Positions 20,516 through 32,561 of a stretch of 64,000 nt of DNA are shown here, piece after piece. Under the pieces are notes generated by a model. It saw only the letters and a list, made by a program, of their open reading frames with translations, was not told the origin of the DNA and did not search any database. The position numbers and the translations under genes are program-made. How positions within the stretch are numbered: the first letter of the stretch is position 1; each line of letters starts with the position of its first letter. The DNA comes from Neostapfia colusana (taxonomy: Eukaryota; Streptophyta; Magnoliopsida; Poales; Poaceae): positions 59,805,671-59,869,670 of the forward strand of contig JASWHV010000008.1 in the NCBI GenBank assembly GCA_030760725.1, in the 5' to 3' direction.

Positions 20516-22086
20516 AGGTTCATGCTCATTCTGCTTTTGTTGCTTCTTTTGAACCCAAGGATATATCACACGCACTCACTAATGAATCTTGGATTAATGC
20601 CATGCAAGAAGAGTTAGAAAATTTTGAAAGAAATAATGTTTGGAAACTTGTACCTCCACCTCAAGGTCACACATTAATTGGAACTAAATGGGTATTTAAA
20701 AATAAGCAAATTGAGGATGGGGTTGTGGTTAGGAATAAAGCTAGGTTGGTTGCTCAAGGTTTCACTCAAATTGAAGGTCTAGATTTTGATGAAACATTTG
20801 CTCCTGTTGCTAGATTAGAAGCTATAAGAATTTTATTAGCATTTGCTGCATCTAAAGGTTTCAAGTTATATCAAATGGATGTTAAAAGTGCTTTTCTTAA
20901 TGGCTACATAGAGGAGGAGGTTTATGTTAAGCAGCCACCGGGTTTTGAAAATCAAAATTTCCCTAATCATGTTTACAAACTGTCCAAAGCCTTGTACGGT
21001 CTAAAACAAGCCCCTAGAGCATGGTATGATAGGTTAAAAACATTCTTACTTGAAAAGGGGTTTACCATGGGCAAGGTTGATAAAACTCTTTTTGTACTTA
21101 AGCATGGCAATGACTCATTATTCGTTCAAGTGTATGTGGATGATATTATCTTTGGATGTGCTTCTCATGATCTCGTGTCCAAGTTTTCAGCTATGATGAG
21201 TTCAGAATTTGAGATGAGTATGATGGGAGAACTCACATACTATTTGGGGCTGCAAATCAATCAAATAAAAGAAGGAACTTTTGTGCATCAAACTAAGTAT
21301 ACAAAGGACCTTCTTAAGCGCTTCAACATGGACAAATGCAAGCCACTTCGGACACCAATGGGAACAGCAACAACACTTGAACTTGACGAAGATGGTGACC
21401 CGGTTGATAAAAAAGAATACAGAAGTATGATTGGATCACTTTTGTATCTCACGGCGTCAAGACTGGACATACAATTCAGCGTATGTCTTTGTGCACGTTT
21501 TCAAGCTTCTCCACGTGCTTCACATCGCCAAGCCATCAAAAGGATTCTCAGGTACCTACATGGAACTCAAGAATTTGGCATTTTTCTTCCTTCTTCCTCA
21601 ACCGTTTCTTTGAAAGCTTTTTCGGATGCTGATTTTGGGGGTTGTAGGATTGATAGGAAAAGTACTTCGGGTGCTTGTCATTTTCTTGGTAATTCACTTG
21701 TTTCTTGGTCCTCTAGAAAACAAAGTTCAGTTGCACAATCCACGGCCGAATCTGAATTTGTAGCTGCGGCTAGCGCTTGCTCACAAATTCTTTGGATTGT
21801 TCAAACACTTAAGGACTATGGGGTTGATTTAGATAGTGTTCCACTGTTTTGTGATAACACTAGTGCAATTTGTATTGCTAAAAACCCGGTGAACCACTCT
21901 AGAACTAAGCACATTGACATTAGGTATCACTTTCTTCGTGATAATGTTGAAAAAGGAAACATTGTGCTTCACCATGTCGATACCGAACAACAATTGGCTG
22001 ATATTTTTACAAAACCTTTGGATTTCACTCATTTTTGTTTCATTCGTAGTGAAATAGGGGTTATGCATCCTCATGGCTTAAATTGA
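20516..22086 (+). CDS. pol: Element B reverse transcriptase and RNase H
   Basis: The third frame runs from about 20516 (HAHSAFVASFEPKD) to the stop at 22084-22086. RT begins at WKLVPPPQGHTLIGTKWVFK, carries the nucleotide-selecting DVKSAFLNG, and has the catalytic YVDD at 21133-21144. RNase H follows, with DADFGGCRIDRKSTSG, STAESEFVAA and the end DIFTKPLD. All key copia RT motifs are intact, so only the upstream lesions inactivate the polyprotein. Confidence 0.92.
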
Positions 22087-23070
22087 GGGGGAGTTTTTGA
22101 TACTTTGAAAGTCTATGTGTGAATCTGAAACTAAAATAATATGAGCATAGTATTTCATACATATATGACTTTGTGTTTCCTTTTACAGGCTGAAAGTTCT
22201 TACTACATTACTCATGTTATACATTTTTTAGTTTTTGCCATGACTAGTAATTGGAATAATTACTTGCACTAAATCTGGTCATGATCGAACTTTCTTGCTG
22301 TTTTGAACTTGTTGCGTGCTCACAAGTGCTTTTAATCATAAAAAATTAATCAAGTGATCAGCTCACATGTTAAGTTTTCAAATAAAATTTTGAGAAAAGA
22401 TCAAGAGAATATGCATGCATCGCACTTCTTCTTTTGAGATTGCTTATCATTGCACTAAGATATGAACTTGGAAGGAATTGTGTATGACTAAAACCATGTC
22501 CTTAAGCTTCTGATTGTCAAATGACATAGGCTTGGCTTGGTTGGTTAGAATAAGGCTCATGCGGCATATAATCTCTTGCAAATATCATATGATCAACTTT
22601 GTGCCTTAAATGATTATGAATAATAAAAATGCAGCAACAAGTGTCATGTTTTCAGGTTTTGAAATAGTTGAGTAAGGAAGATCATGACTTGCTTAAACTG
22701 AAAAATACATTTGATCTCTAGCATGGCTTACACTACTTTATGTATCTCATTGATGTGATAGTGTAAGTAACCTGATAGTATGACTTGGATGAGCTTTGTT
22801 TTGTATGTATATGTTATAATATGATCATAACATTTAAAAAATTTTCTTTTGAACCTTGCTGAATACATTGTCAAAGGGGGAGAAATATGTATAAGGAGAG
22901 TTTTTTTTACACTTTGCATATGTTATACACTTTCTTCCTTCTGTGATTTTAAAAAATGGGGAGAAATTAATAAAGGGGGAGAAATGAGTTTTCAAAGCTT
23001 TTCAAAACTTTTCATAAGCCAATGTTCGTATTTTAATTGGTGTTGCCAATGCATTCATCAAGGGGGAGAT
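22087..23070 (+). other. Non-coding tail of element B with repeated polypurine tracts
   Basis: About 1 kb without a credible gene. It carries several PPT-like runs: gagggggag at 22085-22093, aaagggggagaaat near 22874, tggggagaaatt near 22957, aaagggggagaaat near 22972, and the functional agggggagat at 23061-23070 against the 3' LTR. Near 22858 gctgaatacattgtcaa resembles the LTR head (gctgaatacattggcaa, near 23086). Repeated PPTs are a known feature of Sireviruses. No envelope-like ORF is visible. Confidence 0.75.
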
Positions 23071-24695
23071 TGTGAGACCTATGTGTGCTGAATACATTGG
23101 CAATTAGGATAAAAGTTAGCATTAACATTCAAAGTTTTGAATATTGCCAAAACATTCTTCTGTGGCAAGATCCGACAAGTTCTTTGTTAGGTCCGCCAAG
23201 TGTTGGCAAGGTCCGACGCAAGGTCCGGAGAGCTCCTGCAAGGTCCGGAGAGCTTCTGTGAGGTCCGGAGCTTGTTTTTAGGGAGCTCCCGTGAAGTTCA
23301 ACTCGTAGAACTGCAGCGTCTTGTTTTTGCCTTTAACTCGCAATGTTTCAAACTTGTTTTATGGGAAGGTTTGCTTAGTATTAATTTGCTAAGTTTTTGG
23401 TGTGTTTTGGTGGTTATGGCTGTTATCATTTGATATGGTTTGCAACATGCTTACGTGACGTGCTCATGTAAGGTGTTGTGGTTTTCGAACTAGCGTGAGT
23501 CAAGTCGAGGACTTGTGCTCGGAAGAATTGGTTGTTTATTCATGTGCAGGTGTTGCTTGAGTTCAAGACATGGCTGGTGACGGGATCCTTGGACTAGTCT
23601 CAGTGAGGAGATGAGGTTCCAACAACCAAGTTCGGAAGGAGCTGTGGTTGAGTTGATCGGGAGGTCGCGCAGCATGTTTGGATCAAGGGCAGTGCATATG
23701 AAGGTTGCGTGTACGTCGTTGGAAGGTGTTTGCACGTGTGTAAGGAGTGCATGGACGTGGCAACATTGTTCCAAGGCGTGATGAAGAGAAGTGGACGTAA
23801 AGAATTGGTAGGAAAGGTCCAACCGGCTGGATTGCGTACTTAGGCTGAGGCTGAGTCGGATATGGCTCAAATATGGAAGATTTGAGTTGGTTATGATAGG
23901 ATTTCGTGCTAGGCACGAAGTTGAGTTGTTTTAGGAATGCTTAGGACGTTTCTAAGGTGTTTGGAAGTCTCACGATTGCTTCTATCTGCGAATAGGAGAG
24001 TCCTGAGCAGTTACGGTAAGTTAGGATACGAGTCCAATTAGGAGTAGGAGTCCTAGATTGGATTGATTAGCCTGAGGGCTGGCTATAAAAGCAAGGGAGG
24101 CCAGAGCTCTCATGGGTAGAGAACTTTGGGCTGTTCCTCTTGTGTTTCTATTGAATAAAGTTCATAGTTTCAAAGAGCTTTTGTGCCTTGTTCATCCGAC
24201 TTGTTTTTCGTCAAGTCTTTCTCGCCGAGTTTCTGGACAGACCCACGTTGCTTCGGTGTTTCGTTCATAACTCGAGTTTTACAGATCCGATTGACGTGAT
24301 TCTTTTTGGGTTGTCTTCACAACTCAATTATCTATCATCTGTGAAATTTTCACGAGCTTCGGATCTGTAGTTTTTGAGATACACGAGTTTCTTTGCAGCG
24401 TTGCAGATCTGTTTTATATCGGGTAGAACAGATTGATCTTCGTTTAATGTTTTGATCGTATCTCAAGTTTTACTTCGTGTTTTCAAGTGATTCTTGTTGC
24501 ATTAGATCCGTTACTTGATTCTATACCTCTCTACTTGATTTGTCACGGTTGAACACGTTTGTAAACACTTGCACACACGGTTTCTTTAACTGATTGATTT
24601 TTTGCTGAGGGGTTTTTGTTGTTTCCGCTGCGAAAAGTTTTAATCTACCATTCACCCCCCCTCTGGTAGCTTTTCACGTGCTCTTTGATCCTACA
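23071..24695 (+). mobile_element. Element B 3' LTR
   Basis: A complete 1625-bp LTR, tgtgagacc...gatcctaca, with TATAAAAG at 24084-24091. It shows the uninterrupted target of element A (gcttctatctgcgaatagg near 23976). It is followed by the TSD catgt (24696-24700). Confidence 0.94.
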
Positions 24696-26497
24696 CATGT
24701 AGCTTACAACAAGGTAGGAATAAAAAGGCTCATTGCAGAAAGCAAAGTTTATTTCACAAACATGATAAAAATAGTAACTAGCTTAAAATGAAATTAATCC
24801 CAACATATATGCAATTTAAAACATCAACATACCTCCATCATGATTCACTCTTTCCATGTCTCTTCCAGACATTTATATTTCTAAACTTTTTCTCATTCTC
24901 ATGAATACCATCTCGTATTCACTACCATTTCATCTCATATTCAATTCCATCTCATAACCGAGACCAAAGCTTATTATCATGACTCAACAGTTGCAAATCT
25001 CATTACCAAGACTCAACAGTCTCGAAACCAAAAACCTCAGAAACCATAACCAAACCAATGACACCCCAATAACCAAACCAATGACCATCCTAATAACCAT
25101 CCCATCTAATCTTGTGAGTTGGCAAGGCACTTATGACCGGAAGCACGACTATTATGATAGTTTTATACCCTGCAGAGTTTGTACCACTTTACCCACAAGT
25201 TTGTGATTTAGTCACCCGTCATCGACTGCAGAACCTCCAATATACCAGTACACAACCGTCGGTGTATGGCCAAGAGATCACAAAATAGCCTTTACAAAGG
25301 GGCTACTAGATGTATGGACTCACTAAGGTTTCACCAGCAGGGTAGAATCACCATTCTCCCACCTACGTGCCCCCTCTTGTGCCATGCAATTCCCAGGGCA
25401 GTCCTCTCTCGACTCCCATTCCCCGCGCCTTCCATGGTCCATAACAATCTAGAAACTTACCTAATTAGTCAGCTAAGCAGCACCCATATTTGGCCTTGTG
25501 GTGGCATTGTCTTTCCTGGCATGGATGGCATGAACCGGTCCTTAGATCTACGGCAAGTAAACCACCATCTCATTCTACCACTTCCACGTACCAAGCTTGC
25601 CTAGATCTCCCCCGATTCATGTTCATTAACAACAAGTTCTCATTATCATTATGAGTGCAATAGCTAGACACATTCTATCGCTTCCCATATCCCGTAGATT
25701 AGCGAAGCAAAAAGTAAAACGACCATACCCGACTCATAAACTTCCCTGGCGACAAGGGTGGTTACCAAAACTTGTAAACCCCTATAAAAGGGTTTCCCAT
25801 CAAGTTGACTCAAGCATACACAGTTTTCGCAATCAAAACAGTTTTCAAAACATGGGATCAATATGGTCAAGGGGCACTTTCCTTGTTCCTGTGGTTTCTG
25901 TTGCTCACGGATCTCGAAGTCTTGGTGTTGCTGTCCTTCGTAGATAGCTCCCGGAGCTTTTCCTTCTACTTACGATCACGCACATACAAGATTTACAGCA
26001 ACAAAACATCATGCACAATCCTTACTCAAGATGCAAAGGTGCATATGCATGTTAATCCTATGGTGCTGTTTTTATTAGATCAGTTTGTAGGTGTTCTTGC
26101 ATGTTTTAATGGCTTGCATGGGGTTTTACGATGAATAGAGGTGTAGAGATCAAATGTGGACGTGGCGGTGATCTCATCTCAAGATCTAAATTAAACCGAT
26201 CATCACGTGATCTGTCCACACGAGGAGCTTCTGTTCAAAGGGATCAAAGAAACAGATGCGAAGAAACCAAGATGACGTCGTAAGGTGGTAATGAGACCTA
26301 CCTTACTTCCTTCGGTCCTTCCTCCTAGCAATGGCAGCAAAATAGATCGTCGGCTCTCCTCCGGCGGTCGTGACGGCTCGTCGGCGGTCTCACCGGCGAC
26401 GGAACTCCGGTGAAGGGGGTTAGCTCGGCAAGTTAAGGGCTAGGGCCTCTAAGTTGTCGGCTTGGGAAGATGTTACGACCAAGGGGTGTCTCGGGTT

Positions 26498-26506
26498 CTA
26501 TTTATA
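26498..26506 (-). promoter_or_regulatory. TATA box of G1 LTR
   Basis: The complement reads TATAAATAG, followed by aaccc. The identical box is in D-family LTRs and in G2 (34700-34708). It lies some 300 bp downstream, on the minus strand, of the nearest G-box of the array. Confidence 0.7.
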
Positions 26507-26819
26507 ACCGGAAAAGAAGAGTCCTATTCCGATTGGATTTCAAATAAAAGTCCTATTTGATTTGTTTTTGGATCTTAACAACCAATCTTTAGTTGATTTG
26601 GTTGCAGTATTCAACATAGAAGAATTTGTGTCGGTCTCCTCTGTACCGGGGACTCGCGTACGGGAGAAAAACCGCTTAAGGATCTCGTCCTTCCGCAGGG
26701 ATAAGCTCCGGAGTCTCCACGTATCTAGCGGGGGCCTGGGCTTCCCTTTTCCTCAGGGACGAGCTTTGGTTGCGCCACCGTGTCAGGCGAGCGGGACCTC
26801 CCTCTTCCTCAGAGGCGAG

Positions 26820-27560
26820 CTCCGCGTGCGCCACGTGTCTGGTGGGTCGGGACCTCCCCTCTCTCCAGAGACAAGCTCCGCGAATGCCACGTGTCAGTAC
26901 CGGACCTCCCCTCTGTTCGGAGATGGCTCCAAATGTGCCACGTGTCAGTGCCGGACCTCCCTTCTCTTCGGAGGTGAGTTTCGATAGTGCCACGTGTCTT
27001 AGCAGCGCAGGACTTCCTTTCTTCTCAGAGACGAGCTCCAAGGTCGATACGTGTCCAACTGCGTCGGACCTCCCTTTTGCTCGGAGATGAGCTCCGAGAA
27101 TGACACGTGTCAAGCAGGGCCTTCTCCTCGGAGGTGAGCTCTGAGGATGACACGTGTCCTATCGGGACCTTCTCCTCGGAGGTGAGCTCCGAGGATGACA
27201 CGTGTCCAGTAGTGTCAGACCTCTCGGAGGTGAGCTCCGAGGGTGACACGTGTCCAGTAGTGTCGGACCTCTCGAAGGTGAACTCCGGGAGTGACACGTG
27301 TTCCGCAGGGTTGGACCTCTCAGAGGTGAGCTCCGAGAGCGACACGTGTCCCGCGGTTCTGGACTTTGCTTCTCCGCAGAGACTAGCTCCAAAGGCGACA
27401 CGTGTCCTGCGGGGCTGGCCTCGCTTCTCCGCAGAGGCTAGCTCCGGGGGCAACACGTGTCCCACGGGGTCGGACCTTCGCCCCTTCCACAGAGGCAAGC
27501 TCCGAGCCTGCCACGTAGCCAGTTAGTTCCGGGCCTCACCCCTTTCGCAGGGATGATCTC
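26820..27560 (-). repeat. G-box/ABRE minisatellite in U3 of G1
   Basis: There are twelve CACGTG cores: starts at 26832, 26888, 26939, 26991, 27104, 27151, 27199, 27247, 27295, 27343, 27399 and 27454. Six consecutive cores are 47-48 bp apart. Most lie in gacacgtgtc or ccacgtgtc, matching the ABRE core ACGTGTC. Between them are cggaggtgagctccgag dyads. The frames that stay open through it on both strands follow from the repeat. Confidence 0.85.
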
Positions 27561-29559
27561 CAAAGGCGCCATGTGGCCAGCGGGCCGCGGGTAGTGTCTA
27601 CGGCGCTCCTCGGCGAACTGGAATTGGCTCTTTTTGGCTATCTTTTTTATTCTTTCTCTGTTTCTACTTCTTTTAAAATATTTCTCTATATGAAATATGC
27701 ATGTATGCATGAATTCAAATTGAGGGTGTTACACACCGGCATGTTGACGGTAGTTCACACGCCTAGTACTCCACATGTTCTTTGAAGTTCTCTTCTCCTG
27801 TAGCTGATGTATATGTGGGAATGCAAGGGTGAGTACATGTCGTACTTAGCAAGTGCGAGAAAAGTATGACATGTAGCTAACAACAAGGTAGGCAATAAAA
27901 GGTCTCATTGCAGCAAGCAAATTTTATTCCACAAACATGATAAAAACAGCAACTATTTCTAGGTGAAATTTATCCCATCATAATCAAGTAATTCAGCAAC
28001 ATTCTCTCATCATAATTCACAATTTATAAAGTCTCATCCAGATATTAATCTTTCTCAAGTTCATCTCATACTCATAAATATTCATAATCATCTTATATTC
28101 ATATAACCGAAACCAAACTCATTTTCATAACCCAAAACAGTCCCAAAACCAATCCCAATGACCATACCAAAACCATACCGAATAAACATCCCAAGTTTTT
28201 CCTCTAATCATGGAAGTTGGCCAGGTGCTTGTGACCGGAAGCACAGCTATCATGATAGTTTTACGCTATGCAGAGGTGACACCACTTTTCCCACAAGTTC
28301 GTGGTTTCGTCACCCATCGACGACTGCAGAACCTCCATTATACCAGTACACAACCGTCGGTGTATGGCCAAGAGATCACATATAGCCTTTACAAAGGGGC
28401 TACTAGATGTACGGACCTACTGAGGTTTCACCGGCAGGCTTGAATCTCCATTCTCCCACCCACGGGCCCCCTCTTGTGCCATGCAGTTCCTAGGGAAGTC
28501 CCTCTCGACTCCCATTCCCCGCGCTATCCAACGGTCCATAACAAGCTAGCAACACACCAAATTAGTCAGCTAAGCCGCACCCATATTTGGCCTTGTGGTG
28601 ACACTAATTTCCTGGCATGTGCTAGCATGAACAGGTCCTTAGATCTACGGCAAGTAAACCACCATCTAATTCAGCAACATCCATGAACCAAGCTTGCCTA
28701 GATCTCCCCGATTCCATGCTCATTTACATCATCAAATTCCCATCATCATTATTCAAATGAGTGCAGTAGCTAAACATGTTTTGATTCAGCTTCCCGTATC
28801 CCATAGATTAAGCAAAGCAAAAAGGAAAAACGACCATACCTGACTCATCAACTTTCCCGGTGACAAGGATGGTTAACAAAACTAGTAAACTCCTATAAAA
28901 GGGTGTCCCATCAAGTTGACTCAAGCATACGAGTTTTCGTAAACAAAACAGCTTCAAAACATGGGATCAATATGGTCAAGGGGCACTTGCCTTGCTCCCG
29001 TGGTTCTTGTCGTTCAAGCTTCTCGAAGTCTTGGTGCTGTAGTTCCTCGTAGATGGCCTCTTGAGCTTGTTATTCTACTCACGATCACACACATACAAAA
29101 TTCACAGCAATCAATCATCATGCACAATTTTTACTCAAGATGCAATGGGGTAGATGAATGCAAATCTTATAGTGCAGTTTTATTAATCAAGTTTGTACGT
29201 GTTCTTGCATGTTTTAATGGGCTTTCATGGAGTTTTATGATGAACAAGGGTGTAGTTATCAAGTGTGGACGTGGTGATGATCTTGACTCAAGATCTAGAT
29301 CAATTCCACTGTCAAAAATCGATCAAAATGCAATCTGTCCACACGTAAAAGTTTCTGCTCAAAGGGGGCAAAGAAAATGGATGCGTAGAAACAGCGGCAA
29401 CATCATAAGATGGGTAATGAAGACCTACCTTACTTCCGTTTGGTGGCCTGGCCTTCCTCCTAGCAACGCCAGCAGCGGGGAATTTTTCTATGGAAGATTA
29501 GGGTAGGACAGATCGCCGGCTTCTTTTCCGACGACGGTGAGGCGTGACGGGGCTCATCG

Positions 29560-29700
29560 GCAGATCTTGACGACGGGGCTCAACGGCGGGGCTCGACGAC
29601 GGGGCTCAACGGCGGGGCTCGACGGCAGGGCTCGACAGTGGGGCTCGTCGGGGGGGGGGGGGGGGGGGGCTCACCGGCGGGGCTCACCGGTGGCCAAACT
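29560..29700 (+). repeat. GGGGCTC minisatellite with a run of 20 G
   Basis: Short units of about 16 bp (cgacggcggggctcaacgg) repeat, with a run of 20 G at 29650-29669. This is in the H LTR, close to its TATA-like box, and could form G-quadruplexes. Run length is prone to sequencing error. Confidence 0.75.
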
Positions 29701-30044
29701 CCGGCAGGGGGGGTGGCCAACTCGGCGACTTGGAGGGGGAGCTCCAACTCGGCGACTTGGGAGGGGGAGGACTGCGGCCAAGGGGGGGCTGGGGGTTGTA
29801 TTTATAAGGGGGAGAAAAGAGAAGTCCTACTCCAATTGAAACTTAACCAAGAGTCCTAGTCGATTTGGATCTCAACCAAAGAGTCCTAGGGACTTTTTCT
29901 CCTTTTTGGCTGCGACAGCCTTGGGGATTAAATTCCCCAAATGTGGAGTAAATTCCCCTTTTGTGGAATTGGGGAATTTGGAAATGGGAGAAGTTTAGGG
30001 GAAATTTGGGAATGGCTCATTTCAGCTATCTTTTTTCCATTTCT

Positions 30045-30225
30045 CACCATTTCTATGTCCCTTTTCCATTTCTACATTCCCCTCTCCATTTCTATGTCCC
30101 ATTCTCCATTTCTATATTCCCTTCTCCATTTCTATGGTTCTTCCTCCATTTCTATGGTTCTTTCTCCATTTCTGTGGTTCATTCTCCATTTCTATAGTTC
30201 TTTCTCCATTTCTAGTTCTTTTACA
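30045..30225 (+). repeat. Tandem repeat of ctccatttctatggttctt units in H LTR U3
   Basis: About eight or nine units of roughly 18-21 bp near the beginning of the minus-strand LTR. The same array appears in reverse complement at 32366-32560 in a second H-family LTR. Confidence 0.8.
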
Positions 30226-30283
30226 ATGCTTCTCTACATGAAAAATGTATGCAATGCATGGTAATGAATTTGAGGGTGTTACA

Positions 30284-32293
30284 AACCTACCCTCTTACAC
30301 TGAATCTCACACTCGAGATTCGGTAGAGTGGAGAATAGATGAGGGAATTCTGCCTTGAGATCTCCTCACGCTCCAATGTAGTTTCAGCTTCCGTGTGATG
30401 GCTCCATTGTACCTTGCACCAACGGATCACTTTTTTCCTCGTGACCCTTTCCTTCACGTACAAAATTTTGACGGGGTGTTCCGCGTAGGTCAGATCCTCT
30501 TGAAGTTCTAGCTCATCCATCGGTACTTGTTCTTCCGGTACTCTTAAGCACTTCTTGAGTTGGGATACGTGAAACACACCGTGCACATTGGAAGGTGCGT
30601 TGGCAGCTCTAGTTGATAGGCTACCTCGCCTCGCTTGCCCAAAATCTTGAATGGCCGGATGTAGCGACGTGGTAACTTGCCTTTGACGTTGAACTGTTGT
30701 TGGCCTCGGATAGGCGATACCTTAAGATACATGAAGTCTCCCACTTCGAAGGCCAATCTTCTTCGCCTATTGTCCGCATAACCTTTTTGTCGTGACTGAG
30801 CAGCCTTCAAGTTTTCTCGTATCGTTTGGACTTGTTTTTCGGCGTCTTGCAGCACTTTGGGTCCAAACACTTGGCTTTCTATGGTCTCATTCCAGAACAG
30901 CGGTGTTCTACACCCTCTACCATACAATGCTTCAAAAGGTGACATCTTCATGCTGGCTCAGTAGCTGTTGTTGTATGAGAATTCAGCATACAGCAAGCTC
31001 CTATCCCAACTATGCCCATGTTTCAAGGTGCAAGCTCTCAACATGTCTTCCAAAATCTGATTTGTCCTCTCAGTTTACCCGTCGGTTTGCGGGTGATAAG
31101 CAGAGCTGAAATTCAGCCGTGTACCCATGGCTTCATACAGCTTCTTCCAGAACCTAGAGGTAAATTGAGAACCTCGATCTGAAACTATCCTGTTTAGAAC
31201 TCCATGGCGACACACGATTTGCTCCATATACAGCTCGGCTAGTTGTGCGACACTGTACTTGGTTCTAACGGGAAGGAAATGGGCTGTTTTCATCAACCGG
31301 TCCACAATAACCCAAATAGAGTCATAACCCGACTGAGTACGTGGCAGTACGACTATGAAATCCATGCTAACGTCTTCCCACTTCCACTCGGGTACTTTTA
31401 ATGGTTGTAACAGTCCAGCGGGTCTTTGATGTTCGGCCTTCACTCGTTGGCACGTGTCGCATAGGGAAACTTATTCAGCTATATCCCTTTTCAAACTATC
31501 GCAACAATAGCATGTTTTCAGGTCCTTGTACATCTTTGTACAACCAGGATGTATGGAATAAGGTGAGTCATGTGCCTCCTTTAATATTGTGTCGTGGATG
31601 TGCTTCACGTTAGGCACACAAATCCCTTTTCCCTAACCAAAGCATGCCTTTTTCGTCTTCCTTGAAATCCTTTTCTATGCCTTGTCGGATTCTTTCCTTG
31701 ATTTCCTTCATTTCCTCATCCGTTGCTTGGCCATCTCGTATCTCTTGTTCCAGCGAGGAGTTCAATTCTATCACCTCCATCTCGTTCAAGAACCCAAGAT
31801 GTAACAGTTCGAACTCCTTGCACAGCTCGGGTGGCAGCTCCCGAACCGTGAGTTGGTGACATGCTCCTTTCGGCTCAACGCATCAGCTACTACATTGGCC
31901 TTTCCGGGGTGATAGTTGATTCAAACATCATAATCCTTGATGAGTTCCAACCATCGACGTTGCCTCAAATTCAGATCCGTTTGCATGAATATATACTTGA
32001 GGCTTTTGTGATCCATATAGATCTCACATCGGTGGCCAAGGATATAATGCCTCCAAATCTTCAAGGCATGTATCACGGCTGCAAGTTTCAAGTCATGTAT
32101 GGGGTAATTCAGCTCATGTTTCTTTAGTTGTCTCGACGCATAGGCTACCACTTGTCCTTGCATGATCACACATCCAAGCCCTTGTCTTGATGCGTCACAA
32201 TATATGTCGAAGCTCTTGTTCACGTCCGGCAATACCAAAACCGGCGCTATGGTTAATCTCTTCTTTAGCTCCTCAAAGCTTTCTTGACACGCT
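30284..32293 (-). pseudogene. pol: Decayed pol remnant of element H (RNase H, integrase, chromodomain)
   Basis: Reading the minus strand from 32293: RNase H (SFDIYCDASRQGLGCV, then DHKSLKYIFMQTDLNL); a stop at 31921; the integrase HHCC region; the integrase core (SMDFIVVLPRTQSGYDS, IVSDRGSQF); stops inside the core (one near 31075 within the TDGxTER motif, another in YNNSYxAS); and a chromodomain-like C terminus (about 30360-30480) with a frameshifted end. It is close to the pol of D in sequence. RT, protease and gag are missing because the fragment is cut at 32293 by another LTR. The PPT next to the LTR is worn. Confidence 0.85.
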
Positions 32294-32561
32294 TGTAACA
32301 CCCTCAAATTATTTTCCATGCATTGCATACATTTTTCATGTAGAGAAACATTATAAAAGAAGTATAAATGGAGAAAGAACTATAGAAATGGAGAAAGAAC
32401 TATAGAAATGGAGAAAGAACCATAGAAATGGAGAAAAGAACTATAGAAATGGAGAAAGGACCATAGAAATAGAGGAAGGAACCATAGAAATGGAGAAAGA
32501 ACCATAAAAATCGAGGAAGGAACCATAGAAATGGAGGAAAAACCACAGAAATGGAGAAGGG
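32294..32561 (+). mobile_element. H-family LTR, 5' end only (plus strand)
   Basis: It starts tgtaacaccctcaaatt at 32294, the inverse of the H LTR terminus at 30283, preceded by acgct (presumed TSD, 32289-32293). It carries the atggagaaagaacc(a)tag tandem repeat (32366-32560) and is cut at 32561 by the G2 LTR. The remainder should lie beyond element E, outside the window. Confidence 0.8.

Larger units (their letters stand above)
2289..24695 (+). mobile_element. Element B: Ty1/copia (Sirevirus-like) LTR retrotransposon, split by element A
   Basis: LTRs of about 1.62 kb begin tgtgagacc and end gatcctaca. They are flanked by the 5-bp TSD catgt (2284-2288 and 24696-24700). The internal region, 16613-23070, encodes gag, protease, integrase, reverse transcriptase and RNase H in copia order. 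Sirevirus affinity is inferred from the long two-knuckle gag and the run of repeated polypurine tracts before the 3' LTR. I count about 35 differences between the LTRs by eye (near 2%), more than for the A element nested inside, which fits the order of insertion. Two in-frame stops and two frameshifts make it non-autonomous. Confidence 0.93.
24696..27733 (-). mobile_element. G1 LTR, main part (minus strand), right of copia B
   Basis: It continues the LTR broken at 2288 and ends on the plus strand with aattgagggtgttaca, so the minus-strand LTR begins TGTAACACCC. Reading the minus strand from 27733 there is a G-box array (26820-27560), a TATAAATAG box (complement of 26498-26506), the shared R/U5 block (25140-25560) and the dyad TATTATGATA near 25150. 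Bases 27734-27738 (caccg) are the presumed TSD inside the H LTR. It could be a solo LTR or the 5' LTR of an element whose body lies left of the window. Confidence 0.85.
27734..30283 (-). mobile_element. Element H 3' LTR (minus strand), interrupted by G1
   Basis: A related but distinct LTR. It resumes at 27734 after the G1 insertion and ends on the plus strand with tttgagggtgttaca at 30283, next to decayed pol. It has the shared R/U5 block (28230-28660) with CTATCATGATAG at 28257-28268, and a TATA-like box (complement of 29799-29807). Its U3 has no G-box array. Instead it carries GC-rich and CCATTTCTATGG-type tandem repeats. The distal end lies left of the window. Confidence 0.82.

Noticed and set aside
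26820..27560. CRISPR-like array (regular repeats and spacers)
   Set aside because: The units are degenerate, spacers are themselves repeated, and the context is a plant LTR with no cas genes.
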